Assembly: GCA_026707585.1 (NCBI GenBank)
Contig: JAPOWQ010000006.1
Location: 62,001-126,000 of the forward strand
Source: Chloroflexota bacterium
Lineage (GTDB): Bacteria > Chloroflexota > UBA11872
DNA: 64,000 nt
Direction: 5' to 3'
The translations under genes and the position numbers were made by a program. The notes under the pieces are model-generated. The model was not told the DNA's origin and made no database searches. It saw nothing but the letters and a program-made list of their open reading frames with translations. This document shows, in pieces, positions 19,532 through 28,859 of this stretch. Within the stretch, counting starts at the first letter, position 1, and each line of letters starts with the position of its first letter.

Positions 19532-19680
19532 CGCAGCCCCCTTGGAGTTCGCTGGAACGCTTGAGATTAGACGCGCAGCGTATGCCAAGGAGGCGGTGGG
19601 CGTTCAGGAAGGTTTGCAACGGTGCGAGGGATGCACTGGCGACATCCTTGCACGTTGCAATCACTTGAAGGAGCGGATGA

Positions 19681-20046
19681 ATGGCAAATCCCGTGGTGCA
19701 CTGGGAAGTCAACGGCAAGGACGGCCCGGCGCTGCACAAGTTTTTTGGCGACCTCTTTGACTGGGAGGTCCTGACCGACAATCCGATGGGCTACGGCCTG
19801 GTGAATGCCGACCCCGAGTGCGACAACAGCATCGGCGGCGGCATTGGGCAGACGTTTGATGGCTCGGCCGGGTTCGTCACGTTCTACGTGGAGGTCGAGG
19901 ATGTCACCGCAACCCTGGAGAGGGCGGCCGGCCTGGGCGGCAGCATCCTGATGCCGGAGACGAACGTCATGGAAGGCGTCACCATCGGTCACTTTGCCGA
20001 CCCGGAGGGTCACATCATCGGCTTGTTGAAGAGAGTGCCGATGTAG
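19681..20046 (+). CDS. VOC family protein
   Basis: MANPVVHWEVNGKDGPALHKFFGDLFDWEV...FADPEGHIIGLLK. Confidence 0.88.
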   Translation: MANPVVHWEVNGKDGPALHKFFGDLFDWEVLTDNPMGYGLVNADPECDNSIGGGIGQTFDGSAGFVTFYVEVEDVTATLERAAGLGGSILMPETNVMEGVTIGHFADPEGHIIGLLKRVPM

Positions 20047-20145
20047 CTCGTTACGCCAGCGCCCGGGCGCCGACCGCGATACGGATCGGTAGCTGGCACG
20101 CTGACGGCTAGACTGGCTCTACGGCGGCAAGGTCTGGAGGGGAGC

Positions 20146-21123
20146 ATGGTTCGCGCAGTGTTCATTGGCGCCGGCCGCAGGGCCACCAGCGCGCACTATC
20201 CGGCGATTGATCGAGCCCATCGACGCGTCGAGCTGACGGCCATGTGCGAGCTGGACGAGGAGCGGCTCACGACGACCGCCGACCAGTACGACGTCGAGGG
20301 CCGCTACAGCGACTTCCGGGAGATGCTGGAGCGCGAGACTCCCGAGGTTGTGTATGCGGTCACACGTCCACCCGACATCGCGGACATCGCGGTGGAAGTG
20401 CTGGCCTCGGGCGCGCATCTCTTCGTCGAGAAGCCCCCAGGCGTGGGTTCGGCGGACGCCGAGAAGATCGCGGCGGCGGCGGAAGCCAACAATCGCATCG
20501 TTTGCGTGGGCCTGCAACGCCGCTGGACGCCGATGATCCGGGCGGCCCGCGCGCGGGTCGAAGTCAACGGCCCGGTCATGCTGGCCAGCGCCGGCATGAG
20601 CAAGAACCTGATCGAAGACGACCAGGGCGGCCGCGAGCTCAACCGGCTGTATGAGCAGGACATCCACATGGTGGACTGGCTGCGCTGGCTCTGCGGGGGG
20701 ACCTGGGACCAGGTGCTGACCCGTGGCGACGACACCTACACGGGCTGGATGAACACCTACAACTCCATCATCCACTTCACCAGCGGGGCCGTGGCGGTGC
20801 ACTCAGTAACCGGCCACGCCGGAGCGCGGCATTACCGGATCGAGATGCACGGAAACGGGGTCAGCGCCTATCTGCTGCCGCCGATCCATGGGCAGATCTA
20901 CGCCGACAACCGGCCGGAGCCGGAGATCATCGAAGGCCAGCCGATTCCGGGCCATCCCGGCGGGGCGCTGGACGACGGGGTCGACGCGTTGCACGCCGAC
21001 TTCCTGAACGCCGTCGCGGAAGGCCGGCAGCCGCTGACCAACATCCACGACGTGATTCACACCGTACGGCTGCTGGAGGAGATCGGACAGCTCGACCCGA
21101 CCGGCCAGCCGCTGAAGACGTAG
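20146..21123 (+). CDS. Gfo/Idh/MocA family oxidoreductase
   Basis: VRAVFIGAGRRA, GAHLFVEKPPG. Confidence 0.9.
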   Translation: MVRAVFIGAGRRATSAHYPAIDRAHRRVELTAMCELDEERLTTTADQYDVEGRYSDFREMLERETPEVVYAVTRPPDIADIAVEVLASGAHLFVEKPPGVGSADAEKIAAAAEANNRIVCVGLQRRWTPMIRAARARVEVNGPVMLASAGMSKNLIEDDQGGRELNRLYEQDIHMVDWLRWLCGGTWDQVLTRGDDTYTGWMNTYNSIIHFTSGAVAVHSVTGHAGARHYRIEMHGNGVSAYLLPPIHGQIYADNRPEPEIIEGQPIPGHPGGALDDGVDALHADFLNAVAEGRQPLTNIHDVIHTVRLLEEIGQLDPTGQPLKT

Positions 21124-21132
21124 GTCCTCGCC

Positions 21133-22611
21133 TTGGCCCTGAAGATCGCGGTGATCGGCGCGGGGAGTGTGGGCTTCACCCGCCGGCTGATGCGCGACAT
21201 CCTGTCGGTGCCGGAATTACAGGACACCCACTTCGCGCTCACCGACATCTCGCGTCCCAACCTGGACCTGGTTACGCAGCTCTGTGAGAAGGACATCCGG
21301 ACAAACAAGCTGCCGTCCCGGGTTTCCGCCACCACCGATCGACGCCAGGCCTTTCGCGATGCCGACTATGTGATCTGTTGCGTGCGCGTGGGCGGATTGG
21401 ATGGGTTCAAGCTGGACGTCGAGATTCCGCTGAAATATGGCGTGGATCAGTGTGTCGGCGACACGATCTGCGCCGGCGGAATCATGTACGCCCAGCGCAC
21501 GATCCCGCAGCTGCTGGCCTTTGGCGACGACATCATGGACGTGGCCAAGCCGGGCGCGCTGCTGCTGAACTACGCCAACCCCATGGCCATGAACTGCTGG
21601 GCGCTGCTGGACCACGGTGTGAACGTGGTGGGGTTGTGCCACGGGATCGAGCACGGCTGGACTCAAATCGCCGAGGTGCTGGGCGCGGAGCGTCGCGAGG
21701 ACGTGGATATCGTCTGCGCCGGCATCAACCACCAGACCTGGTACACGCGCATTGAGCACCAGGGCCGCGAGGTTGGGTGCGAGGAGTTGCTGGCGGCCTT
21801 TGAGGCGCATCCGACCTTCTCGAAGACCGAGAAGGTCCGCATCGACGTGCTGCGGCGATTTGGCTACTACTCAACCGAGTCGAACGGCCACCTTTCCGAA
21901 TACTTGCCCTGGTATCGGAAACGGCCGGAGGAGATTGAACGCTGGATCGACCTGGCCAGTTGGGGTAACGGCGAGACCGGCGGGTACCTGCGCGTGAGCA
22001 CCGAAAAGCGCAACTGGTTCGAAACGGACTTTCCCGAGTGGATGGCGGCCGACGATCCGCCGATCAGTTCCGAGGACCGGTCCGACGAGCGCGGGAGCCG
22101 CATCATCGAAGCTCTTGAGACAGGTCGGCCCTACAAGGGGTTCTTCAACGTCCGGAATGGCGGCGCGATCAGCAACCTGGCTGACGATGCGATTGTGGAA
22201 GTGCCGGGCTACGTGGATGCGCTGGGCATCCACATCCCTCGAGTCGGCGACCTGCCGCTGGCCTGCGCAGCTACCTGTACCGCTTCGATCGATGTCCAGC
22301 GGATGGGCGCTCGCGCCGCCGCGACGGGCGACGCAACGCTGCTGAAGCAGGCGATGTTGCACGACCCGCTGGTTGGTGCCGTGTGCAACCCGCCGGAGGT
22401 CTGGCGCATGACCGACGAGATGCTGGTGGCGCAGGCCGAGTGGCTGCCGCAATACGCGGACGAGATTCCGAAGGCGGCGGGGCGACTGGAAGCGCCATCG
22501 GACGTTAAGACGCGGGACTGGCAGGGGGCGGCGCGGAGGCGCGTGCGCTCGCTGGAGGAGATCCGGCAGGCCGACGAGCGGCCGCCAATGCCGGTGGGGC
22601 CGCGGCGCTGA
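21133..22611 (+). CDS. glycoside hydrolase family 4 (alpha-galactosidase/alpha-glucosidase-like)
   Basis: KIAVIGAGSVGFTRRLMRDIL, DICAGGIMYAQRTIP, NYANPMAMNCWAL, CHGIEHG, GINHQTWY. Confidence 0.9.
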   Translation: MALKIAVIGAGSVGFTRRLMRDILSVPELQDTHFALTDISRPNLDLVTQLCEKDIRTNKLPSRVSATTDRRQAFRDADYVICCVRVGGLDGFKLDVEIPLKYGVDQCVGDTICAGGIMYAQRTIPQLLAFGDDIMDVAKPGALLLNYANPMAMNCWALLDHGVNVVGLCHGIEHGWTQIAEVLGAERREDVDIVCAGINHQTWYTRIEHQGREVGCEELLAAFEAHPTFSKTEKVRIDVLRRFGYYSTESNGHLSEYLPWYRKRPEEIERWIDLASWGNGETGGYLRVSTEKRNWFETDFPEWMAADDPPISSEDRSDERGSRIIEALETGRPYKGFFNVRNGGAISNLADDAIVEVPGYVDALGIHIPRVGDLPLACAATCTASIDVQRMGARAAATGDATLLKQAMLHDPLVGAVCNPPEVWRMTDEMLVAQAEWLPQYADEIPKAAGRLEAPSDVKTRDWQGAARRRVRSLEEIRQADERPPMPVGPRR

Positions 22612-22737
22612 TCAGGACCTCGGCTTGCTGGGGTGATGTAGGCTTTCAGAAGTGATTGGGCGGCACTCTAGGGGAGACTGCTTGCCCATGCCTATAACCT
22701 CCGCGCGAGCTACCTGCACTGAAGGTCCGGGTACGCC

Positions 22738-23268
22738 GTGAACGCGGATCTCGTTGCCATGCTCGCAACCATCGTGACGGTTGGCGTAAGTCTGGCTGGT
22801 CTGAACCTAATGCTGTGGCGGAGCGTGCGTTCCGACTTGCGCGCCGTGGACACCGAACTTCGCGCCGACATCCGTGCCGTACGCGCGGCTATCGACGCTG
22901 AACGTGTGGCACACGAAGGGCTGCACGCAGCCGAGCGGCAGGCCAGGGCCGACGAAAAACGCGAATTGCTCGCGGCCATCCACGCTGATCGTGCGGCACA
23001 CGAAGCGTTGCATGCGGCGGAACGAGAGGCCAGGGCCGATGAGCGGCGCGAACTGCTGGCGGCTATCGATGCTGATCGTGAAGCGCACGAGGCGTTGCAC
23101 GCGGCGGAGCGAGAGGCCCGGGCCGAGGAACGGCGCGAACTGCTGGCGGCGATCGACGCTGATCGGGCGGCGCATGAAGCGTTGCATGCGGCGGAGCGAG
23201 AGGCCCGGACGGAAGAACGGCGGGAATTGCTGGCGGCGATTGCAGCTATCGGCAAGAACGCCGCATGA
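22738..23268 (+). CDS. N-terminal TM helix plus 4x 29-aa coiled-coil repeat protein
   Basis: MNADLVAMLATIVTVGVSLAGLNLML, then four copies of AAIDADRxAHEALHAAEREARADERRELL. Confidence 0.65.
   Translation: MNADLVAMLATIVTVGVSLAGLNLMLWRSVRSDLRAVDTELRADIRAVRAAIDAERVAHEGLHAAERQARADEKRELLAAIHADRAAHEALHAAEREARADERRELLAAIDADREAHEALHAAEREARAEERRELLAAIDADRAAHEALHAAEREARTEERRELLAAIAAIGKNAA
22885..23232 (+). repeat. four tandem 87-bp coding repeats
   Basis: Units 22885-22971, 22972-23058, 23059-23145, 23146-23232, read directly. Confidence 0.9.
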
Positions 23269-23501
23269 GCGCTGATCTCGCTGCGATCCTCGCGGCCGTC
23301 GCAATGGTAGGGATCGGACTGGCTGGTCTTACCGTGGCGCTGTGGCGTGATGTTCGCGCGGACATTCGGGAACTACGGGCGTCGATTGACGCGGATCGAG
23401 TGGCGCATGAGGCGCTGCACGCGGCCGAGCGGCAGGACAGGGCGAATAAGGCGCGCAAACTACGCGCGGCTGTCGCCGCCATCCGGGATGCAGCTTCTTA
23501 G
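23265..23501 (+). CDS. paralog of the upstream repeat protein with one repeat unit
   Basis: MSADLAAILAAVAMVGIGLAGLTVALWRDVRADIRELRASIDADRVAHEALHAAERQDRANKARKLRAA; ATGA overlap with upstream stop. Confidence 0.65.
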   Translation: MSADLAAILAAVAMVGIGLAGLTVALWRDVRADIRELRASIDADRVAHEALHAAERQDRANKARKLRAAVAAIRDAAS

Positions 23502-23541
23502 CACCGGTTTCGCGCTGGCAACCGGTCTTCCGTTCGTCTGC

Positions 23542-24441
23542 TCAGAGGCCCGCCGCGTCCGCCTTTGCGGAGACGATTTCGGCCATTTTGAGGGTGGCGG
23601 CGTCGACCATGTCGCCGTCGATGGCGATGGCGCCGAGGCCGTCGGCCAGGGCCTGTTTGTACTCGACCATGATGCGGCGGGCCTTGTCCACGTCGGCGCT
23701 CGAGGGTGAGAATACGTCGATGGCCACGTCGATCTGGCCTGGATGGACGGCCCATTTGCCGTCGCAGCCCAGTGCCAGGGCCATTTCGCAGGATTGGCGG
23801 TAGCCCTCCAGGTTGCGGTAGTCCGCGAAGGGGCCGTCGGTGACCTGCAGGCCGGCGGCGCGGGCGGCGACGACGATGCGGTGGATGGCGTAGTGCCAGA
23901 CGTGCCCGGGGTAGCGCTCGCTGGCGCCGATGGAGAGGCCGCGGGCCTGGACGCTGGCGGAGTAGTCGCCGGGGCCGAAAATCAGGGACTTGAGGCGGGG
24001 GCTGGCGAAGGCGACCTGGTTGACGTTCATCATGCCTTCGGCCATTTCGATCTGGGCCTCGATGCCGATACGGCCGACCTCCAAACCCCGGTGCATCTCG
24101 ATCTGGGTCAGCAGCATGTCCAGCATGTAGACGTCGTCCGGCCGGTTGGCCTTGGGCAGCATGATGGTGTCGAGGTGCTGGCCGGCGCCTTCGACGACTT
24201 CGATCACATCGCCGTAGAACCACTCGGTGTCGATGCCGTTGACGCGGACGCAGGCGATCTTGCCGGACCAGTCGAAGTCCTTGAGGGCCTGGACCACGAC
24301 CTGGCGCGCCTCGACCTTCTGGTTGGGGGCGACGCTGTCCTCGAGGTCGAGGAAGACGTGGTCGGCGTTGCTCTGGCTGCCGCGCTCGAGCATGCGCAGG
24401 TTGGATCCGGGACTGGCGAGCTGAACGCGGCGAAGTTCCAT
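23542..24441 (-). CDS. HpcH/HpaI aldolase / CitE-like lyase
   Basis: ADHVFLDLEDSVAPNQKVEARQ, GIEAQIEMAEGM, WAVHPGQIDVA. Confidence 0.9.
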   Translation of the reverse strand: MELRRVQLASPGSNLRMLERGSQSNADHVFLDLEDSVAPNQKVEARQVVVQALKDFDWSGKIACVRVNGIDTEWFYGDVIEVVEGAGQHLDTIMLPKANRPDDVYMLDMLLTQIEMHRGLEVGRIGIEAQIEMAEGMMNVNQVAFASPRLKSLIFGPGDYSASVQARGLSIGASERYPGHVWHYAIHRIVVAARAAGLQVTDGPFADYRNLEGYRQSCEMALALGCDGKWAVHPGQIDVAIDVFSPSSADVDKARRIMVEYKQALADGLGAIAIDGDMVDAATLKMAEIVSAKADAAGL

Positions 24442-24491
24442 CAGGTTTCCCTCCTCAGGGATTGCGGCAAGTTCCCGGCGTCGGGCCGGGC

Positions 24492-25946
24492 TTAGTTGTC
24501 CTCCAGGTTCACGACCAGCAGCTTGGGCTCGGTCATTTCCTCGATCGCGTATTTGAGGCCCTCGCGGCCGAAGCCTGATCGCTTGACGCCGCCGTAGGGC
24601 ATGTGGTCCACCCGCCAGCGGTTGGTGTCGTTGACGATCAGGCCGCCGACCTCGATATCGCGGTAGGCGCGTTCGATGATGCGGATGTCGTTGGTGAAGA
24701 TTCCGGCCTGCAGGCCGTAGTCGGAGTCATTGACGAGGTCGATGGCTTCGTCAATCGAGTCGTAGGCGATGACGGCGATGACGGGGCCGAAGACCTCGTC
24801 GCGCACGATCTTCATGCCGTTGTCGGCGTTGGCGACGATGGTGGGTTCGATGAACGGGCCGGCGGCACTACCGCCGGTGACGATGGTGGCGCCAGCCGCC
24901 TGGGCCTCGTCGAGCCAGGACATGATGCGGGTGACGGCGTCGGCGTCGATCATCGGGCAGAGGGTGGTATCCAGGTCGTTCGGGTCGCCGGGCTTGAGGT
25001 CGTCGAGCAGCGGCAGGACGGCGTTGACGAAGGCGTCGTGCACGTCGCGGTGGACGTAGACGCGCTGGACGGAAATGCAGTTCTGGCCGCTGTAGAGGAA
25101 GCCGCCGAAGGGGATGCGGGCGGCGACGGCGTTGATGTCGGCGTCGTTGTGGACGATGAGGGCGCCGTTGCCGCCGAGTTCCAGGGTGACGCGCTTGAGG
25201 CCGGCGTTGGCCTTGATGCCCCAGCCGACCTCGGCGCTGCCGGTGAAGGTGACCACCTTGAAGCGGTCGTCGCGGACCAGCGCCTCGGCCTGGGCGCCGG
25301 CCATGGGCAGGACGGAGAAGGAGCCGTCGGGGAAGCCGGCTTCGCGGGCGAGTTCGGCCAGGCTGAGGGTGGTGAGCGGTGTCTTGCTGGCGGGCTTGAT
25401 GACGATGCTGTTGCCGGCGGCGAAGGCGGGGCCGAGCTTGTGGGCGGCCAGCAGCAGCGGGAAGTTGAACGGGGTGATGCCGAGGATGGGGCCGATGGGG
25501 AAGCGCTGCACGCGGCCGGTACGGTCGACGCCGGTGGGGACGGCGTCGAGGGTCAGGATTTCGCCGGGGATGCGCAGGGCTTCCTCGGCGGCGCAGTGGA
25601 AGGTGGCGACGGTGCGGTCGATTTCGCCGTGGGCCTCGCTGCGGAGCTTGCCGGTTTCGTCGATGTCCTCGGCGATCAGGCGCTCGCGGTTGGCTTCCAC
25701 CAGGTCGGCCAGGCGGTGCAGGAGCTCGGCGCGGCGGTGGGCGGGGATGGCGCGGGTGACGTTGTGGAAAGTGTCGACGGCCAATTGGACGGCTTGCTCG
25801 GCGATCTCGGGGGTGGCCCGGTGAACGACGGCGGCGACGGTGTCGTCGTAAGGGCGACGAACTTCCAGCAGGTCGCCGGTCTGGACGGGCTGGCCGCCCA
25901 GAATCAGCGCGCGCTCAGTAGGTGGAGCGGTGGTTGCGACGGCCAT
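24492..25946 (-). CDS. aldehyde dehydrogenase family protein
   Basis: ITPFNFPLLLAAHKLGPAFAAGNSIVIKPASKTPL, FTGSAEVGW, LELGGNGALIV, SGQNCISVQR. Confidence 0.93.
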   Translation of the reverse strand: MAVATTAPPTERALILGGQPVQTGDLLEVRRPYDDTVAAVVHRATPEIAEQAVQLAVDTFHNVTRAIPAHRRAELLHRLADLVEANRERLIAEDIDETGKLRSEAHGEIDRTVATFHCAAEEALRIPGEILTLDAVPTGVDRTGRVQRFPIGPILGITPFNFPLLLAAHKLGPAFAAGNSIVIKPASKTPLTTLSLAELAREAGFPDGSFSVLPMAGAQAEALVRDDRFKVVTFTGSAEVGWGIKANAGLKRVTLELGGNGALIVHNDADINAVAARIPFGGFLYSGQNCISVQRVYVHRDVHDAFVNAVLPLLDDLKPGDPNDLDTTLCPMIDADAVTRIMSWLDEAQAAGATIVTGGSAAGPFIEPTIVANADNGMKIVRDEVFGPVIAVIAYDSIDEAIDLVNDSDYGLQAGIFTNDIRIIERAYRDIEVGGLIVNDTNRWRVDHMPYGGVKRSGFGREGLKYAIEEMTEPKLLVVNLEDN

Positions 25947-26090
25947 TATCAGATCCTTCGCGGGCCTTCGGAGTTCGAGGTGTGAGTGTAACGGTCGGAA
26001 AAGGAGCGGTGACTCCCAGGGCGTCCTGCGAGTCCCCGAGTTAGGCGACCCGTTTCCAATCGCAACGTCGAGTTAACGAACCCGGCGCGA

Positions 26091-27254
26091 CTACCTTTTC
26101 TCTTGGTAGTCCTTGGTGGCTTTGTCGAGGGATTTGGTGCGGAGGGCCATGAGGTTGTGGCGTTCGCGGGCGGCCCATTGCTGGGAGGCGGTGAGGCTGG
26201 TGAGGGAGTTCTGGAATTGAGGCATGACGTAGCGGGCGATGAGTTCGTAGCTGTGGCGGACTTGCTCGCGGGTGCCCCACTCGGTGGCCATGATGAGCAG
26301 GCCGCCGAAGCCGCCGCTTGATTCATCCAGCCGATGGATGGCGGCGACCAGGTCGTCGGGCGTGCCGACGCACCAGGCGCCGCTTTCGACCATGTGGTCG
26401 ATGAGCTTCTCAGCGGGGCCATCGAAGGTCTTTTCGAAGCCCATGGTGTCTTCGAAGTAGTCGCGCTGGAAGCGGGCGGCGCCCTGACGGGCCTGTTCGA
26501 TGGCTTCCTGGCGGGACTCGGCGATGTGGACGGGCATGACGAGGCGCCAGTCGTGGCGGTTCATGGTCTTGCCGTGCTCGGCGGCGACGTCCAGGGCGAT
26601 CTGCCAGAAGGAGTCGAGCTTGACGGTTTCGGAACTGCCGGGGCGGATGCCGAGGGAGAGGACGGCGGCGCCGTGCTTGCCGGCGAGCTGCATGCCGGAG
26701 GGGGACTGGGCGGCGGCGACGGCAATAGGAAAGTGGGGCTGGGTGTAGGGGCGCAGGTGGGTGGTGGCGCGTTGCAGGGTGAACCACTCGGCCTGGTAGG
26801 TGATGGGCTCGGTTTCGGTGAGCAGCCGCATGATGATGCCGAGGGACTCGTCCATGCGGGGGCGCTGGGTGAGCGGCTCGATGCCCAGCATGTAGGCATC
26901 GGACACGAGGGCGCCGGGGCCGACGCCGAGCATGACGCGGCCGCGGGTGATGTGGTCGAGCTGGATCATGCGGTTGGCGACCATGAGGGGGTGGTGATAG
27001 GGGAGGCTGATGACGCCGGTGCCGAGCTTGATGTGGCGGGTGCGCTCGGCGGCGGTGGCGATGAAGAGTTCGGGTGACGAGATGGTCTCCCAGCCGGCGC
27101 TGTGGTGTTCGCCGATCCAGGCTTCGTCGTAGCCGAGATGGTCGAGCCACTGGACGGTTTCGAGGTCGCGCTCGAGGCCGAGGGTGGGGTTTTCGCCCAG
27201 CCAGTGAAAGGGGGCCAGGAAGATTCCGAACTTCATGCGTGGGGGCAGTGGCAT
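26091..27254 (-). CDS. LLM class flavin-dependent oxidoreductase
   Basis: MKFGIFLAPFHWLGENPTLGLERDLETVQWLDHLGYDEAWIGEHHS, GVGPGALVSDAYMLG. Confidence 0.92.
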   Translation of the reverse strand: MPLPPRMKFGIFLAPFHWLGENPTLGLERDLETVQWLDHLGYDEAWIGEHHSAGWETISSPELFIATAAERTRHIKLGTGVISLPYHHPLMVANRMIQLDHITRGRVMLGVGPGALVSDAYMLGIEPLTQRPRMDESLGIIMRLLTETEPITYQAEWFTLQRATTHLRPYTQPHFPIAVAAAQSPSGMQLAGKHGAAVLSLGIRPGSSETVKLDSFWQIALDVAAEHGKTMNRHDWRLVMPVHIAESRQEAIEQARQGAARFQRDYFEDTMGFEKTFDGPAEKLIDHMVESGAWCVGTPDDLVAAIHRLDESSGGFGGLLIMATEWGTREQVRHSYELIARYVMPQFQNSLTSLTASQQWAARERHNLMALRTKSLDKATKDYQEKR

Positions 27255-27421
27255 TCGGAAGCTCCTCTGGCTGGTTCGAGGCTGAATTGGGTTGGGCGGA
27301 ATGATAGAGGAAGGAGTGAGTGAAGAGGAGTGAGGAGTGAGTTGAAGAATGGGGAGAGGCAGACGATGGTGGCGTTTCTCGAGATGACTGGTGGGAACGC
27401 GGCGGATGAAAGGAGTGGGAG

Positions 27422-27820
27422 ATGCCGATTGTGCGGATTGCGGAGCAGGCGGCGGGGCCTTGGCGGCCGGGGCAGGTGGTGCGGGAGGTGGTTGGCGAGG
27501 CGCAGGGGTCGAGCTCGGTGTCGATGCAGCATTTCACGGTGGAGCAGGGGGCGGTGACGCCGTTGCACCGGCATGACGTGGACGAGGCGATCCTTGTGTT
27601 GGGCGGGGAGTTGCGCGTGCGGATCGAGGACGAGTGGTCTGACGCGGAGGCCGGGGACGTGTGCGTGTTTCCGGCGGAGACGCCGCATGGGTTTGCGGGG
27701 GCCGGGGATGGGATCTCGGAGATCATGGTGGTGTTTCCGATTCCGGCGGCGATCACGGCGGAGCACACGACGTACTTGGAGGGTGGGCCGCCGGTGACGT
27801 GGGGTGAGACTAAGGGCTGA
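27422..27820 (+). CDS. cupin domain protein
   Basis: TPLHRHDVDEAILVLGGELRVRIEDEWSDAEAGDVCVFPAETPHGF. Confidence 0.9.
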   Translation: MPIVRIAEQAAGPWRPGQVVREVVGEAQGSSSVSMQHFTVEQGAVTPLHRHDVDEAILVLGGELRVRIEDEWSDAEAGDVCVFPAETPHGFAGAGDGISEIMVVFPIPAAITAEHTTYLEGGPPVTWGETKG

Positions 27821-27841
27821 GCGGATGCCAGGAGCGGTAGG

Positions 27842-27964
27842 ATGACGGCGTATCTGAGCGGAGTGGTGGCGATAGCGGTGGCTTGTTTTTTCTCGTCCAC
27901 GACCACGACCAGCGGCCCGGTGCCGACGGACACGCCGCGGCGTGGCGCGGAGGGGAGAAGCTAG
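27842..27964 (+). CDS. candidate 40-aa small ORF (possible leader peptide or secreted peptide)
   Basis: MTAYLSGVVAIAVACFFSSTTTTSGPVPTDTPRRGAEGRS*; AGGAGCGG upstream; intrinsic terminator follows about 30 nt after the stop. Confidence 0.4.
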   Translation: MTAYLSGVVAIAVACFFSSTTTTSGPVPTDTPRRGAEGRS

Positions 27965-27994
27965 CGACCTAGCTCGAACAGCCAGAATCGACAG

Positions 27995-28022
27995 AGGCCT
28001 CCCCTGAGCGGGAGGCCTTTTT
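27995..28022 (+). terminator. intrinsic terminator or attenuator-like hairpin
   Basis: AGGCCTCCC-CTGAGC-GGGAGGCCT followed by TTTT; perfect 9-bp stem. Confidence 0.8.
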
Positions 28023-28056
28023 CGTTGTCGATGGCTGTTTGGAAACGAGGTGAATC

Positions 28057-28788
28057 ATGGACGAGTACACGGCTGCGACGTATGGGAACCGGATGGCTGA
28101 TGTGTACGACAGCTTCTACGGGTCGGCGGATGTCGAGCTACGGATGGACGTGCTGGAAGAGCTGGCCGCGGGCGGGCGGGCGTTGGAGTTGGGGATCGGG
28201 ACGGGGAGCTTTGCGCTGCCGCTGGCGGCGCGTGGGGTGGAGGTGCATGGGATCGACGTGTCCAAGGCGATGGTGGAACAGCTGCGGGCCAAGGAGGGCG
28301 GGGCGGAGGTGCCGGTGACGATCGGGGACTTTGCGGACGTGGAGGTGGAGGGGACGTTCTCGCTGGTCTACGTGCTCAACAACACGCTGTTCATGCTGAC
28401 GGAGCAGGAGGAGCAGATCCGGTGTTTCGAGAACGTGGCGGCGCGCCTGGACGGGTCAGGCGTATTCCTGGTGGATGCGTTCGTTCCGGATGTCACGAGG
28501 TTCGACAGGGGGCAGGAGGTGCGTGCGCGGTTGCCGGACCTGGAGACGGTCCGGCTGGACGTGTCGACGCATGATCCGATGAAGCAGTTGGTGGATTTTC
28601 GGCATGTCCTGGTGAGTGAAGCCGGGATCCGCGTGTTCCCCGCACGTCTCCGGTATGCGTGGCCTGCGGAGCTTGATCTGATGGCGCGGCTGGCGGGGTT
28701 GCGGTTGCGTGAGCGGTGGGGCGATTGGGACCGGTCGGCGTTTACCTCGAAGAGCGAGGGGCACGTGTCGGTCTACGAGCGGGCGTGA
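28057..28788 (+). CDS. class I SAM-dependent methyltransferase
   Basis: ALELGIGTGSFALPLAARGVEVHGIDVSKAMVEQLRAK. Confidence 0.85.
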   Translation: MDEYTAATYGNRMADVYDSFYGSADVELRMDVLEELAAGGRALELGIGTGSFALPLAARGVEVHGIDVSKAMVEQLRAKEGGAEVPVTIGDFADVEVEGTFSLVYVLNNTLFMLTEQEEQIRCFENVAARLDGSGVFLVDAFVPDVTRFDRGQEVRARLPDLETVRLDVSTHDPMKQLVDFRHVLVSEAGIRVFPARLRYAWPAELDLMARLAGLRLRERWGDWDRSAFTSKSEGHVSVYERA

Positions 28789-28859
28789 GGGTGAGGGGTG
28801 GACTGAACGGCAAGCGATAGGCGTGCCGTCTCCTTGGCCACGACCTTCAACGCGACGGC

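Noticed and set aside
22885-23232. Possible CRISPR-like periodic repeat
   Set aside because: Contiguous 87-bp units with no spacers, in frame and coding.
24603-25985. 460-aa + strand ORF
   Set aside because: Antisense shadow of the clear aldehyde dehydrogenase; D/V/G/A-rich translation typical of high-GC mirror frames.
26410-27933. 507-aa minus ORF over the LLM oxidoreductase
   Set aside because: Shifted-frame, His/Arg/Pro-rich translation overlapping well-supported LLM and cupin genes.
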